Source: Candidatus Obscuribacterales bacterium
GTDB lineage: Bacteria > Cyanobacteriota > Vampirovibrionia > Obscuribacterales > Obscuribacteraceae
Assembly: GCA_019637435.1 (NCBI GenBank)
Contig: JAHBVO010000003.1
Location: 434,001-498,000, forward strand
Direction of reading: 5' to 3'
DNA length: 64,000 bases
The position numbers and the translations under genes were made by a program. Below the pieces are notes generated by a model. It saw only the letters and a program-made list of their open reading frames with translations. It was not told the DNA's origin and ran no database searches. Position 1 is the first letter of the stretch; the number at the start of each line of letters is the position of its first letter. Positions 1-7,974 of the stretch are shown here, piece by piece.

Positions 1-205
1 ATTAGGGTTAAACGTGACTGCATCGTTACCGATATGGCAGCAAGCTTCGTACTCTTCCCAGGAGCGGGTTTTGAAAGACCGGAAATTTGCATCAATTTTG
101 CGCATGCCGGAAGAACGTTTTCTCGGACTGTTCCAGAAACGTGATGCTGTCGGCGTGAGGAGATACTCTGTATAATCAATTCGGTTGGAAGCTTGGGCGC
201 GGAAG
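1..205. other. Window edge: no certain gene; possible 3' end of an upstream gene
   Basis: Two overlapping plus-strand frames stay open from the left edge (2-175, ending MPEERFLGLFQK...RRYSV then TAA; and 1-144). Either could be the tail of a gene that starts outside the window, but 57 codons or fewer are not enough to choose. No similarity is recognised. Confidence 0.25.
169..176 (+). promoter_or_regulatory. Candidate -10 box (TGTATAAT) for the response-regulator gene
   Basis: A perfect TATAAT hexamer lies at 171-176 with a TG just before it, about 30 bases before the proposed ATG at 206. No convincing -35 hexamer is seen at 16-18 bases upstream, so this would work as an extended-type -10. 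The assignment rests on sequence alone. Confidence 0.4.
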
Positions 206-895
206 ATGGCAAAAATTTTGCTGATAGAAGACGATCTGACGATTGGCGAATCGCTGAAGCTGCAATTGCAAAAGCGCGGAAACGAAGTCGAGTGGGTTGA
301 GGACGGCGTTGAAGGTTTAAGCCGCTTGCGGTTTTACCATTATGATCTTGCATTAGTTGATTGGGTGTTGCCAGGATTGACCGGACCGGAGATCGTAAAG
401 CAATACAGAAGTCATGGTGGCTTAGCGCCGGTGATGATGCTGACTTCCATGAATGAGGTCAATCAGAAAATCGAGGGGCTTGATTCCGGTGCGGATGATT
501 ACGTCACGAAGCCGTTCAATGTCGACGAAGTCTGTGCGCGTATTCAAGCTCTGCTTCGGCGCCCGGCGAATCTCATGCCGGCAACGATTCGGGTCGGCAC
601 TATTGAAATTGATGTGGGTCGGAAACTTGTTACGCGCAACGGCGTACCGATTAAACTCTTGCCTAAAGAATTTGCGCTGCTCGAGTTTCTATTGCGGCAT
701 GCCGATCAGTTCTTCGAGGTAAACGCCCTACTGGACCGGGTCTGGGGATCTGAATCGGACGCGACAGATGCTGCTGTCTGGCAGGCAGTCAAAAGATTGA
801 GAAATAAGCTTGATGATTCTACTGGTGAATCTATCATCGTCAATGTAAAAGGAATGGGCTACAAAATTGACAAAAGCCGCATACAGAGCGGCTGA
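206..895 (+). CDS. OmpR/PhoB-family response regulator
   Basis: DNA-binding response regulator of 229 residues. The receiver domain (about 1-118) has the acidic pair E8/D9/D10, the phospho-acceptor D52 in LVDWVLPG, the switch Thr in MLTS and the conserved Lys in TKPF. The C-terminal winged helix (about 130-225) is of the Trans_reg_C type, with a recognition-helix region like AVWQAVKRLRNKLDD and the wing ending KGMGYKI. An in-frame TTG at 185 would add seven residues (MEAWARK), but MAKILLIEDD is the classical start, so ATG 206 is preferred. Its likely partner is the histidine kinase ending at 3655, which has one small unknown gene in between. Target genes are unknown. Confidence 0.93.
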   Translation: MAKILLIEDDLTIGESLKLQLQKRGNEVEWVEDGVEGLSRLRFYHYDLALVDWVLPGLTGPEIVKQYRSHGGLAPVMMLTSMNEVNQKIEGLDSGADDYVTKPFNVDEVCARIQALLRRPANLMPATIRVGTIEIDVGRKLVTRNGVPIKLLPKEFALLEFLLRHADQFFEVNALLDRVWGSESDATDAAVWQAVKRLRNKLDDSTGESIIVNVKGMGYKIDKSRIQSG

Positions 896-897
896 GT

Positions 898-924
898 AGG
901 CGTTTTTGAAAAAGGTGCCTTTCG
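898..924 (+). terminator. Weak hairpin after the response regulator
   Basis: AGGCGTTTTTG pairs imperfectly with AAAAAGGTGCCT and is followed by TTTCGG. The stem is AU-rich and the U-run is short, so termination would be partial at best. It sits right after the stop at 895, before the separately promoted or co-transcribed gene at 1107. Confidence 0.3.
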
Positions 925-1106
925 GTCAGCCAAATGTCAGGAAGCGATCGCATACTGATTCTGTTCGATGAATTGCGAGTTGCCGATGCGTCTGAAGAAC
1001 GTTTGCTTAAGCCAGTTCCGCGCGTCATTTACTAGTTGCAACTATTGAAATGTTTCTACCTCTCCACTCATTTTTGTCCAACGTTGTTGGACAGGAGGAT
1101 ACTATC

Positions 1107-1724
1107 ATGTCTAACTTTCACGCTTTTGAGAATCAAACAGGCAAAACCGATGCGGTCTCTTCGGCTGAGAACCCGCAGTTGAACCTGCTTTCCGCTATTG
1201 GCGATGGGGAGTGGGTGACGAACGCGCGGAAGTGGATCTCTGAGGAATTTCGGAAGCTGGCTAAGCCAGAGGCTTTACATGACGAGCAGGCAAACAGCAA
1301 AGATCTCAAGTCGCTCTTAGAAGGGAGTAAACTTCTGCCTCACGTCGAATTCGAGAACATGAAGGGGCTTCTGGAAGGCGACGCGGGCGGTTTCCTTGCA
1401 GGGAAACAAAACGCAAAACGTGCCGCCGACATTATCGCCGATGATAGCGATCTTGGAAGTGATACGCAGAAAAAGGAAATAGCGAAAATGTTCGAAGAAG
1501 CTTACGAGAAGGGTCCGGAGGCCGTTGCGAAACTGGTGAGGGATATCAATGCTGAACTTGAGAAGCGTGGCTCCGATGTTCGAGTGGGCGTTGAACAGGA
1601 TTTCGATCCCAAGCCGACGTGGGGCGAGAAAAAATATGGCAATGTCGTGGTTCGCAAGGATGGAGTCGTGGAGGACCGCGTCGCTGTCTACGAGAACAAC
1701 CCGATGAAGCGCAATCTGCTGTAG
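1107..1724 (+). CDS. Hypothetical acidic protein between response regulator and kinase
   Basis: A 205-residue protein that I do not recognise. The start is fixed by a perfect AGGAGG at 1093-1098, eight bases before ATG 1107; longer in-frame starts (GTG/TTG, from about 1050) lie upstream of that site and are unlikely. There is no signal peptide or membrane segment. The sequence is strongly charged, mostly helical in the middle (KEIAKMFEEAYEKGPEAVAKLVRDINAEL) and ends with a short beta-like stretch (GNVVVRKDGVVEDRVAVYENN). It sits between a response regulator and a histidine kinase on the same strand, so a role as target or modulator of that pair is possible, but this is inference from position only. 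Confidence 0.75.
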   Translation: MSNFHAFENQTGKTDAVSSAENPQLNLLSAIGDGEWVTNARKWISEEFRKLAKPEALHDEQANSKDLKSLLEGSKLLPHVEFENMKGLLEGDAGGFLAGKQNAKRAADIIADDSDLGSDTQKKEIAKMFEEAYEKGPEAVAKLVRDINAELEKRGSDVRVGVEQDFDPKPTWGEKKYGNVVVRKDGVVEDRVAVYENNPMKRNLL

Positions 1725-1755
1725 TTTCATTTCACCAGCAGTAGCGGTAAGGATG

Positions 1756-1783
1756 ATGGGGACTGCATTTTGCAGTCTCCATT
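1756..1783. terminator. Hairpin after the small unknown gene
   Basis: GGGGACTGCA and TGCAGTCTCC form a 10-bp stem around a short T-rich loop, about 32 bases past the stop at 1724. There is no real U-tract after it (ATTCCTTC), so it may be a weak terminator or an RNA-stability hairpin between the unknown gene and the kinase gene. Confidence 0.45.
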
Positions 1784-1804
1784 CCTTCACATTGTTGGAT
1801 TGGT

Positions 1805-3655
1805 ATGGTAGCTTATTGGGATTTACTAAAGCGGCAAGTTTCGAGTTGCGAACAAAAGATGCGTCCAAAGTCCTTTAATCCGATTCGAAATCTCAAGGCT
1901 TTCTACAAAGCGGCGACCATTGGCGTGGTTCTGGTTGCATTTGTGGGATTGTCTGGGTTTCAAATTCTGTCTCTGCAGCGAGAAGTCGATGAGGCCTATC
2001 GGAAAGATCGTGACATCACAGATGGTGTCGTTCTTATTCACCGGGCAATGAAGGCTGCTTACGATGCGCTTCGCGAGATAGTTTATTTTGAAACAGATCC
2101 TGCCAGCGCCGGAAAGGACTACGAGCAACGGTTTCAAAAAAGAATCGTCGAGCTGACTGAAATTGAAGGTCAACTGGCGCGCCAGAGAGCCACGAAGCAA
2201 ACAAATTTGAAAACGTTTATCGACGATTTGAAAAAAGAGTTGGGAAAAGTAAATGAGCTAGCCAATGTTCCATACGAGTCGTTTACAAAGGTAATGGCTG
2301 TTCAACGGGCTTCTTATTTAGGGCATGAGCTTACGCGCATAACCGAGAAGATGCTTGCCGAGCAGGAACGCATGAGTGTTAAGACGCGGAAGGAACTCGA
2401 TGCGAAACGAGATAAGCTGCGCAATACCGTTATTTTCGAATTCTCGTTCGGTGTCAGCCTGGTGGTATTGCTGGTGGTGATATTCAGTTTCGATCAATTG
2501 ATTCAACTCAACATAATGATGGCGAACTCGAACCGCTTTGCGCGAGGCGAGGAGCTGCTTCCGCAGGTTCCCGGCTCCGATGAGTTTGCGCAGTTGGATG
2601 AAACGTTTCACTCGATGGTTGCGTCGATCAATGCGCTGACGGAGCGGGAGAAGGCAGTATTTCGCAACACGAATGATCTGATTTTTGTCCTGGATGGTAC
2701 CTTTCGCGTGACGTTTATAAACGATGCAAGCCGCTCCATGCTGGGGATTGCGCCCGAGAATTTGTTGCAGGTTTCGGTTGTCGAATGGAGTGACACCATC
2801 GTCAAATCGCTGGAGAAGTGCGTCGAACTTGAGAATTTTACGTTTGAAGAAATGCTGAAAGGCGCCGAGGGGCAAGTTGCTGAGGTTGAGATTTCTGCGC
2901 ATTGGTCTGAGCGTGATCGGTCGTTTTACTGTGTAGGGCATGATATCGGGTCTCGCAAAGAGCTTGAGCGCATGAAACAAGGTTTTCTTGCAATGGTGAC
3001 GCATGATTTGCGCAGTCCAATTGCTGCCAATCAATTGGCGCTGGAAATGTTGCTTGAAGAACCGAAGATGGGCTCGTTATCAGAGGATGGCGAACGATTG
3101 ATTCGTCGAATTTTGTCGAGTGACAAGAAGTTGACGGCGCTGATTAACGACTTGCTTGATATGGAGAAATTGAATGCGGGGCAGTTAAGTCTAGATATGG
3201 AGCTGGTTTCCTTCAACGACCTGATTGAAGAGTCGATTGGTTTGCTGGAGCCGCTCATCAAAGCTCAGAAGATTGAGTTGAAACGCGATGATGTGGATAC
3301 GCTCATCTACTGCGACTCGGCACGGATCGTTCAGGTTGTTTCCAACATTTTTTCGAACGCGCTAAAGGTTTCTAAACCAGGTGATACCATCGAACTGCGT
3401 TTCAGTGAAACTCCCGAGGAGTCTATAGTTTCAGTAAAGGATAATGGTCCGGGAATTCCGATCGAGTTTCTTCCAATGCTGTTTGAGCAGTACACGCAAA
3501 CGGGCGAAAAGTCGCTCATGAAGAAGGGAAGCGGCTTGGGACTAGCGATCAGCAAAAAACTTGTAGACCTGCACGACGGCGAAATCGTGGTGTCCACCGA
3601 AGTCGGAAAGGGAACGTGTTTCGAAATCCGCCTCCCCAAGCGATCGATACTATAG
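1805..3655 (+). CDS. Membrane sensor histidine kinase (HAMP-PAS-HisKA-HATPase)
   Basis: A 616-residue sensor kinase. TM1 lies at about 36-56, followed by a long helical extracytoplasmic region of some 150 residues with no recognised ligand fold. TM2 is at about 209-232, a HAMP-like linker follows to about 280, then a PAS domain (NDLIFVLDGTFRVTFIND, about 285-380). The HisKA domain carries the phospho-accepting His in MVTHDLRSP (about H400). The HATPase has an N-box (FSNALKVS), G1 (DNGPGIP) and G2 (GSGLGLAISKKL). An alternative ATG at 1859 (MRPKSF) still precedes TM1; neither start has a clear Shine-Dalgarno site. It probably phosphorylates the regulator encoded at 206-895. The PAS suggests cytoplasmic sensing in addition to the periplasmic helices. 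Confidence 0.92.
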   Translation: MVAYWDLLKRQVSSCEQKMRPKSFNPIRNLKAFYKAATIGVVLVAFVGLSGFQILSLQREVDEAYRKDRDITDGVVLIHRAMKAAYDALREIVYFETDPASAGKDYEQRFQKRIVELTEIEGQLARQRATKQTNLKTFIDDLKKELGKVNELANVPYESFTKVMAVQRASYLGHELTRITEKMLAEQERMSVKTRKELDAKRDKLRNTVIFEFSFGVSLVVLLVVIFSFDQLIQLNIMMANSNRFARGEELLPQVPGSDEFAQLDETFHSMVASINALTEREKAVFRNTNDLIFVLDGTFRVTFINDASRSMLGIAPENLLQVSVVEWSDTIVKSLEKCVELENFTFEEMLKGAEGQVAEVEISAHWSERDRSFYCVGHDIGSRKELERMKQGFLAMVTHDLRSPIAANQLALEMLLEEPKMGSLSEDGERLIRRILSSDKKLTALINDLLDMEKLNAGQLSLDMELVSFNDLIEESIGLLEPLIKAQKIELKRDDVDTLIYCDSARIVQVVSNIFSNALKVSKPGDTIELRFSETPEESIVSVKDNGPGIPIEFLPMLFEQYTQTGEKSLMKKGSGLGLAISKKLVDLHDGEIVVSTEVGKGTCFEIRLPKRSIL

Positions 3656-3668
3656 CAAGAATTTGCTA
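3653..3668 (+). terminator. Small hairpin overlapping the kinase stop codon
   Basis: TAGCAA and TTGCTA pair across GAAT, beginning at the TAG stop of the kinase gene. ACTATAG occurs on both sides of it. No U-run follows, so its role as a terminator is doubtful. Confidence 0.25.
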
Positions 3669-3740
3669 CTATAGGAAAGCATAGGAGTGATTCCGTGAAA
3701 ACCTGCACCACAAGCCATTTCTCGTGCCATCTCGTCGCAG

Positions 3741-4280
3741 GCGGAGTCGGTATTGTCTACGGGAGAGCGCCGAATTTTTGCAATTGCGTCATAGCCAGAT
3801 AGCCAAAGGTCTGGGCGCTTGGTGGGGCGAATTCAGGTATGGTCCTCTCCATGAGGGTTCCGTTCCCCGAAATAGCACTAGAGAAGATAGTTGGAAAATT
3901 TGGGGCGAGATGGAGTCGGCGAGGCATTCTTGGGCGATTGCGTTCGTTGGCGGAGTCTGTGTTGTCTACGGGAGACCGCCGGATTTTTGCAATTGCGTCA
4001 TAGCCAGATAGCCAAAGGGCTGTGCGCTAGGTGGGGCGAATTCAGGTATTGTCCTCTCCATGAGGGTTTTGTTCCCCGAAATAGCACTAGAGAAGATAGT
4101 AGAAAAATTTGGGGCGAGATGGAGTCGGCGAGGCATTCTTGGGCGATTGCGTTCGTTGGCGGAGTCGGTGTTGTCTACGGGAGAGCGCCGAATTTTTGCA
4201 ATTGCGTCATAGCCAGATAGCCAAAGGTCTGGGCGCTTGGTGGGGCGAATTCAGGTATTGTCCTCTCCATGAGGGTTTTG
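3741..4280 (+). repeat. 209-bp tandem repeat, about 2.6 copies, with palindrome cores
   Basis: The stretch reading ATTGCGTCATAGCCAGATAG recurs at about 3784, 3993 and 4202, giving an exact period of 209 bases. Each unit contains a half-palindrome core (GTCTACGGGAG...ATAGCC) related to the elements at 27.8, 43.9 and 51 kb, and an ACTAGAGAAGATAGT motif about 90 bases after the core in the first two copies. The last copy is followed by the CATATAGTAG tail at 4302-4311. It fills the gap between the convergent kinase gene and the MoxR operon. Small open frames here only reflect the repetition and show no start signals. Confidence 0.9.
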
Positions 4281-4324
4281 GGACGCCCGGCGAAGCTAGA
4301 TCATATAGTAGCGAGTTTTTTTAA

Positions 4325-4369
4325 AGGGAGGAGGCGCAGACCCGGGTGGGGTCTGCGTCTCCTCTTGTT
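4325..4369 (-). terminator. Strong hairpin at the 3' end of the MoxR operon
   Basis: GAGGAGGCGCAGACC pairs with GGTCTGCGTCTCCTC (about 15 bp with few mismatches) directly downstream of the last operon gene, whose stop is at 4378. On the minus strand the stem is followed by CCTTTAAAAAAAC rather than a clean U-run. It is GC-rich enough to terminate or protect the operon mRNA. Confidence 0.6.
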
Positions 4370-4377
4370 TCGCGCTC

Positions 4378-5277
4378 TTACTTGGCGCGTTTCCACTTGG
4401 ACAGCACGGCTTCCGCTTGTTTCCAAAGTGCGGCGCGTTCGTCGTCCGACAGGGGTTGGTCGGAGTAGATCGCGGGCTCGTTTCCAGCCAGGAAGCGGGT
4501 GACGAGCGTGTCGTAGAGCTTGTCGTCCTTCAGCTGCGCGGCCGGGATTGGACCGATGCTGAATCGGGCGCGAACCAGTCCGTCGAGCTCGAGGTGTTCC
4601 GCTTTCGAGCAGTTGCCATTCCGGATGAGACCGGTGATTGCGACTGCGCGTTCATAGACCTGGTCGACGACCGGACCTCTGACGCGGGTCTTGAGCCAGT
4701 GACGGAATGCCACCACTGTCAGTGCCAGGAAGATGATGCTCGAGAGCGCGAGCGGGATGGCGTGACGCAGCGTGTACCAGAGAACCGGCACGCGCGGATC
4801 GGCGCCTTCCATCAGCTCCTTGCGACCATCCCAGGTGTTGGAGGTGAAGAGCGAGAGCGGTTTGATCGTCAGATCTTGCCGCTTGTCGTCGACTCGATAG
4901 CTGATCGAGCCCTCCATCACTTGCTCCGGCTTGAAGCGGAAGCTCTGCATGGCGAGAGCGAAGCGATAAACAGTCGAGCCGTCTTTCAGGTCCTTCTGCG
5001 AAACCGCCGGCTTGTCCGCCAGTTCGAAATCGCCGCCGATGGACAGGGTCTTGGGGTCGACCACCGTTCCAGGCGCACTGCGCACGAACAGCTCGACCTC
5101 GATCAGATCGCCGAGGTGGTGAGCATAGTCGCGCTCGACCTTGACCACGACCTGGGGTTCGTTCGAGGCTGCCGCGGGAAAGTCCGGCCAGCTCGGTCTG
5201 GTGAAGAACCAGAACGCGACGCCGACCGCGACGACGATTGCGAAAATCGCCGCCAGGGAAATCAGACGTTTCTTCAT
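4378..5277 (-). CDS. BatD/MxaA-like membrane protein, last gene of the MoxR operon
   Basis: A 299-residue membrane protein. It starts MKKRLISLAAIFAIVV with a membrane anchor (about 5-26), has an extracytoplasmic beta-sandwich-like region (about 45-180, with VVVKVERDYAHHLGDLIEVELFV as its first strands), a second membrane segment (IPLALSSIIFLALTVVAF, about 192-212) and a cytoplasmic helical tail. This layout is that of BatD/MxaA-type partners of MoxR-VWA systems; I do not see a clear motif, so the call rests on topology and context. The ATG at 5277 overlaps the stop of the upstream VWA gene (ATGA), and a GGAGGAAC site precedes it, indicating translational coupling. A longer reading frame upstream of 5277 lies inside the VWA gene and is rejected. 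Confidence 0.75.
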   Translation of the reverse strand: MKKRLISLAAIFAIVVAVGVAFWFFTRPSWPDFPAAASNEPQVVVKVERDYAHHLGDLIEVELFVRSAPGTVVDPKTLSIGGDFELADKPAVSQKDLKDGSTVYRFALAMQSFRFKPEQVMEGSISYRVDDKRQDLTIKPLSLFTSNTWDGRKELMEGADPRVPVLWYTLRHAIPLALSSIIFLALTVVAFRHWLKTRVRGPVVDQVYERAVAITGLIRNGNCSKAEHLELDGLVRARFSIGPIPAAQLKDDKLYDTLVTRFLAGNEPAIYSDQPLSDDERAALWKQAEAVLSKWKRAK

Positions 5278-6440
5278 GTCTTGTTCCTCCGTCCGAAGCT
5301 GCCGAGCCGCCACTGGTTGGTGACGGCGATGGACAGTGCAAGAGAAATGAACGCTGCGATCAGCGCCCATGGGAAGAGTTCGACGGTACCGCCTACGGTG
5401 GCAGTCGACTTCTTGCCGACGTACTTGAGCAGGTCGACGTCGGTGTCGTTCTGAAGGTGAATGAACTCACCGCCAGAAATATTCGCCAGGTTCTGAAGCA
5501 GGGCGGCGTTCATGCCTGACTTCTCGATCTGCCCGTCGGTTTCGAGCCAACGCTTGCCGTTGTCCTTGAGGGCGATGGCAGTGGCGTCGTCGGCGGCGAG
5601 CTTGCTGACCGGGATCTTCGAGGGCATGACATTGCCCATCGCGACCACGATCACCTTCACTCCACGCTCCCTGGCTTTCTGGGCGAAGTCGACGAGCTTT
5701 TCTTGCTTGTCGTCATTGCCGCCGTCGGAGAACAGGATGAGGACCCGTTCGTGCGTTGCCGGCGAATCGGCATCGAACATGGCGAGCGCCAGCTCGAGTG
5801 CTTTGCCCATGCCCGAACCTTCGCCCGGGGCGCTGGAAATCGTCAGACCGCGGTCGACGACCCACCTGAGAGCGGAGGCGTCCTTGGTCAGAAAGGCTTG
5901 CGGAAACGCTTCGCCTGCGTAGCTCACCAGTCCCAGGTAGTTTCCGTCGAGCTGCGCGATGAGCTTGTCGAGGAGGATATGGCGGACCATCTCGAGGCGC
6001 GTTCCCGCGTCCTTGTCCTCCTTCTCCTCCTTGCGCGCGATCGGGCGCCCGAAGTTGTCGAACTCACGGGTAGGCTCGATCAGGCGCTTCGCCACTGCTG
6101 ACGGTGGCACCTTGCCGTCGTAATCGAGCGCCGCCATGCTGCGACTCACGTCGGCGACCGTGATCACGTCGACGGTGCCTTCTGCGATCGTCTTGGTCCC
6201 GTTGGGGATGACCGGGCGGGCCAGCGCGACGATGAGCAAACCCGCGGTGAGTGCGGCGAAAGCGGCGCGCGCCAGGTAGCGAGCAGGCGAGAGCGGTTTC
6301 GACGTCTGGGAAATCAAATCCCAGTCGCCGAACTGCGCCTGCATCGCTTTGCGCCGCCGCCAGTTTGCGAACACCAGAACACCCGCCAGGATGGCGACGA
6401 CCGGTGCGTAAAACAGCAATTCTTGGTTCAGGAAAAACAT
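5274..6440 (-). CDS. VWA-domain membrane protein (BatA/BatB/MxaL-like)
   Basis: A 388-residue membrane-anchored von Willebrand A protein. Two N-terminal membrane segments (about 9-26 and 57-76) lead into a VWA domain. The MIDAS motif is intact: D97, S99 and S101 in DVSRS, the threonine/serine region near SAPGEGSGMGKAL, and the aspartate in ILFSDGGNDD. A last membrane segment (FPWALIAAFISLALSIAV) closes the protein. In Bat and Mxa systems such proteins work with MoxR ATPases in maturation of periplasmic or membrane complexes. An unusual feature is the charged insert after the MIDAS (KRLIEPTREF...KEEKEDKDAG, about 115-145). It is separated by 9 bases from the TPR gene before it and is coupled to the BatD-like gene after it. 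Confidence 0.88.
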   Translation of the reverse strand: MFFLNQELLFYAPVVAILAGVLVFANWRRRKAMQAQFGDWDLISQTSKPLSPARYLARAAFAALTAGLLIVALARPVIPNGTKTIAEGTVDVITVADVSRSMAALDYDGKVPPSAVAKRLIEPTREFDNFGRPIARKEEKEDKDAGTRLEMVRHILLDKLIAQLDGNYLGLVSYAGEAFPQAFLTKDASALRWVVDRGLTISSAPGEGSGMGKALELALAMFDADSPATHERVLILFSDGGNDDKQEKLVDFAQKARERGVKVIVVAMGNVMPSKIPVSKLAADDATAIALKDNGKRWLETDGQIEKSGMNAALLQNLANISGGEFIHLQNDTDVDLLKYVGKKSTATVGGTVELFPWALIAAFISLALSIAVTNQWRLGSFGRRNKT

Positions 6441-6449
6441 CTGTCGCTC

Positions 6450-6935
6450 CTAAATCTTGTGCTGGATTTTGCCCTTGTCGGGCTGTCCGCCACCCTTGCC
6501 GCCTTGCGCCTGGATCATCTCCAGGTTGTACTTGGCGGGAAGGTGATCGGGGTTCATCCGCAGCGTGTCTTCATAGTTCTGGATAGCCTTGTCGAACTTC
6601 TCCTGCTTGTGGTAAATCTTGCCGAGCAGGAAGTAGGTGCGTTCGAGCTTCCAGCGGTCGAGACGGTTGTACCGGCCGCTTTTGTCGATCAGCTTCTCGA
6701 GCTGGAGTTCCAGCACCCGAGCGGCATCGTCGAGCTTACCCTCGTCGTACGCCTTGGCGGCGCCGTTGAGGAGGATTTCGGTTTGGTCGGCGACCAGGCT
6801 GGTGCGCGCCTCTCGGAAGTTGTCCTTCGAGAGGGGGAGCGCGTAGGTGAAGAACCCGTAGAAGCCGTAACCGAATGCTAAAGCGATTGCCAGGGATAGA
6901 ACGAGCCTCCCCAGCGGTTTTGCTTTGTTGAGCAT
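6450..6935 (-). CDS. Small membrane-anchored TPR protein of the MoxR operon
   Basis: A 161-residue protein beginning MLNKAKPLGRLVLSLAIALAF, so with one N-terminal membrane anchor (about 9-32). A helical region (TEILLNGAAKAYDEGKLDDAARVLELQLEKL) and a clear TPR (ERTYFLLGKIYHKQEKFDKAIQNYEDTLRMNPD) follow, with a Gly/Lys-rich end. TPR partners (BatC/BatE, MxaK) lie between VWA genes in related operons, which fits its position here. The start at 6935 has a GAGGT site and lies 4 bases after the stop of the preceding VWA gene; longer upstream frames overlap that gene and are rejected. Confidence 0.82.
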   Translation of the reverse strand: MLNKAKPLGRLVLSLAIALAFGYGFYGFFTYALPLSKDNFREARTSLVADQTEILLNGAAKAYDEGKLDDAARVLELQLEKLIDKSGRYNRLDRWKLERTYFLLGKIYHKQEKFDKAIQNYEDTLRMNPDHLPAKYNLEMIQAQGGKGGGQPDKGKIQHKI

Positions 6936-6939
6936 GTTG

Positions 6940-7974
6940 TTACCTCGTGAGTACAAACACCTCCGAGAGCAGGAACAGCCCGAGGAAACCCAGGGCAGCC
7001 CACGCGAAGATGAAGAACACATCGTTGCGTGTTTCCTGTTCGGAGATAGTTACGGCAGACTTTTCCAGCCTGTCGATTGTGGCGAAACAATCGTTGAGCG
7101 CCTCGGTGTTTTCCACGCGGAAGACGCTGCCGCCGACGCGGTTGGCGAGTTTGACGATGCCGACTTCCTTCTGTGCGAGCGTCTCGCCGATGCCGACCAG
7201 GTACAACTTGATGTTGTTTTCCTGGAGGACCTGGATGAGGCGGCGCTCCGTCTGCGAATCGATGTCATCTTCGCCGTCGGTGACCAGAATCAGAACGCGC
7301 GACTTTGCTTGACCGGACTCCTTGAAGTGCTCGGCGGCCAGGTCGATTGGACCGGGCGGCACTTTTCCGAAGTTGGTGCCGGTGCCGAGGTTGTTCTGGA
7401 TGAACTGCGCCTTGCGGTACAGCATCCGGAGGTCGTCGGTGATCGGCCAGCCGTAGCGCGGGTTGACGTCGAAGAGGATGAGTCCGATGCGGTCGCCGGT
7501 CTGCTTCTTCCAGCGGTTCTCGATGAAGTTGAGGAGCGCGACTTGCGTTGCATGGATGCGCTGCAGCCGGCCGTCGGTCGGCGGCTTGAACTGCAAGCCC
7601 TTCCATTCGCGGCGCCGGTCATTGAAGTCCGACTTGAACGCGAGTTCGGGCGGCGTCTCTTGCGGTGCCAGCTTGCCCTTCCAGGGGAAGCTCATCGAGT
7701 ACGAGATGTCGACCGCGAGGATGATATCGCGGCCGGGGATGGTCTTGTGGACCGGGTCGCCGGGAACTTGCGGGCGAGCCAGTGCCACTACGAGCAGTGT
7801 CAGCGCGATGGCCGCGAACGCAATCGGCGCCCGTGCCAGAATGCGCAGAAACCGCGAGCTCGTCGCGGTCAGCAAACGATGGTCCGAGTATCCGAGATAC
7901 CCTCGCTTCTTCAGGACGAAGAGGAAGGGCACAAGCAGGATAGCCGCGAACCAGAGAGGTTGCGCGAATGTCAT
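6940..7974 (-). CDS. VWA-domain membrane protein (BatA/MxaC-like)
   Basis: A 344-residue VWA protein. It opens with a short membrane segment (LWFAAILLVPFLFVL), a basic loop and a second membrane segment (about 49-66, ending VALARPQVP). The VWA domain has an intact MIDAS start, D89-I-S91-Y-S93, and the later ILVTDGEDD. A C-terminal membrane segment (FFIFAWAALGFLGLFLLSEVF) anchors it again. It is a paralogue of the VWA protein encoded at 5274-6440, matching the BatA/BatB pair. A loop of about 50 residues sits between MIDAS and the next helix. Its ATG overlaps the TGA of the YwqK-like gene before it (ATGA), so the two are coupled. Confidence 0.88.
   Translation of the reverse strand: MTFAQPLWFAAILLVPFLFVLKKRGYLGYSDHRLLTATSSRFLRILARAPIAFAAIALTLLVVALARPQVPGDPVHKTIPGRDIILAVDISYSMSFPWKGKLAPQETPPELAFKSDFNDRRREWKGLQFKPPTDGRLQRIHATQVALLNFIENRWKKQTGDRIGLILFDVNPRYGWPITDDLRMLYRKAQFIQNNLGTGTNFGKVPPGPIDLAAEHFKESGQAKSRVLILVTDGEDDIDSQTERRLIQVLQENNIKLYLVGIGETLAQKEVGIVKLANRVGGSVFRVENTEALNDCFATIDRLEKSAVTISEQETRNDVFFIFAWAALGFLGLFLLSEVFVLTR

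Noticed and set aside
3724-4324. Several 70-110 codon plus-strand frames in the 209-bp repeats
   Set aside because: They repeat the same sequence, overlap each other out of frame, and lack ribosome sites.
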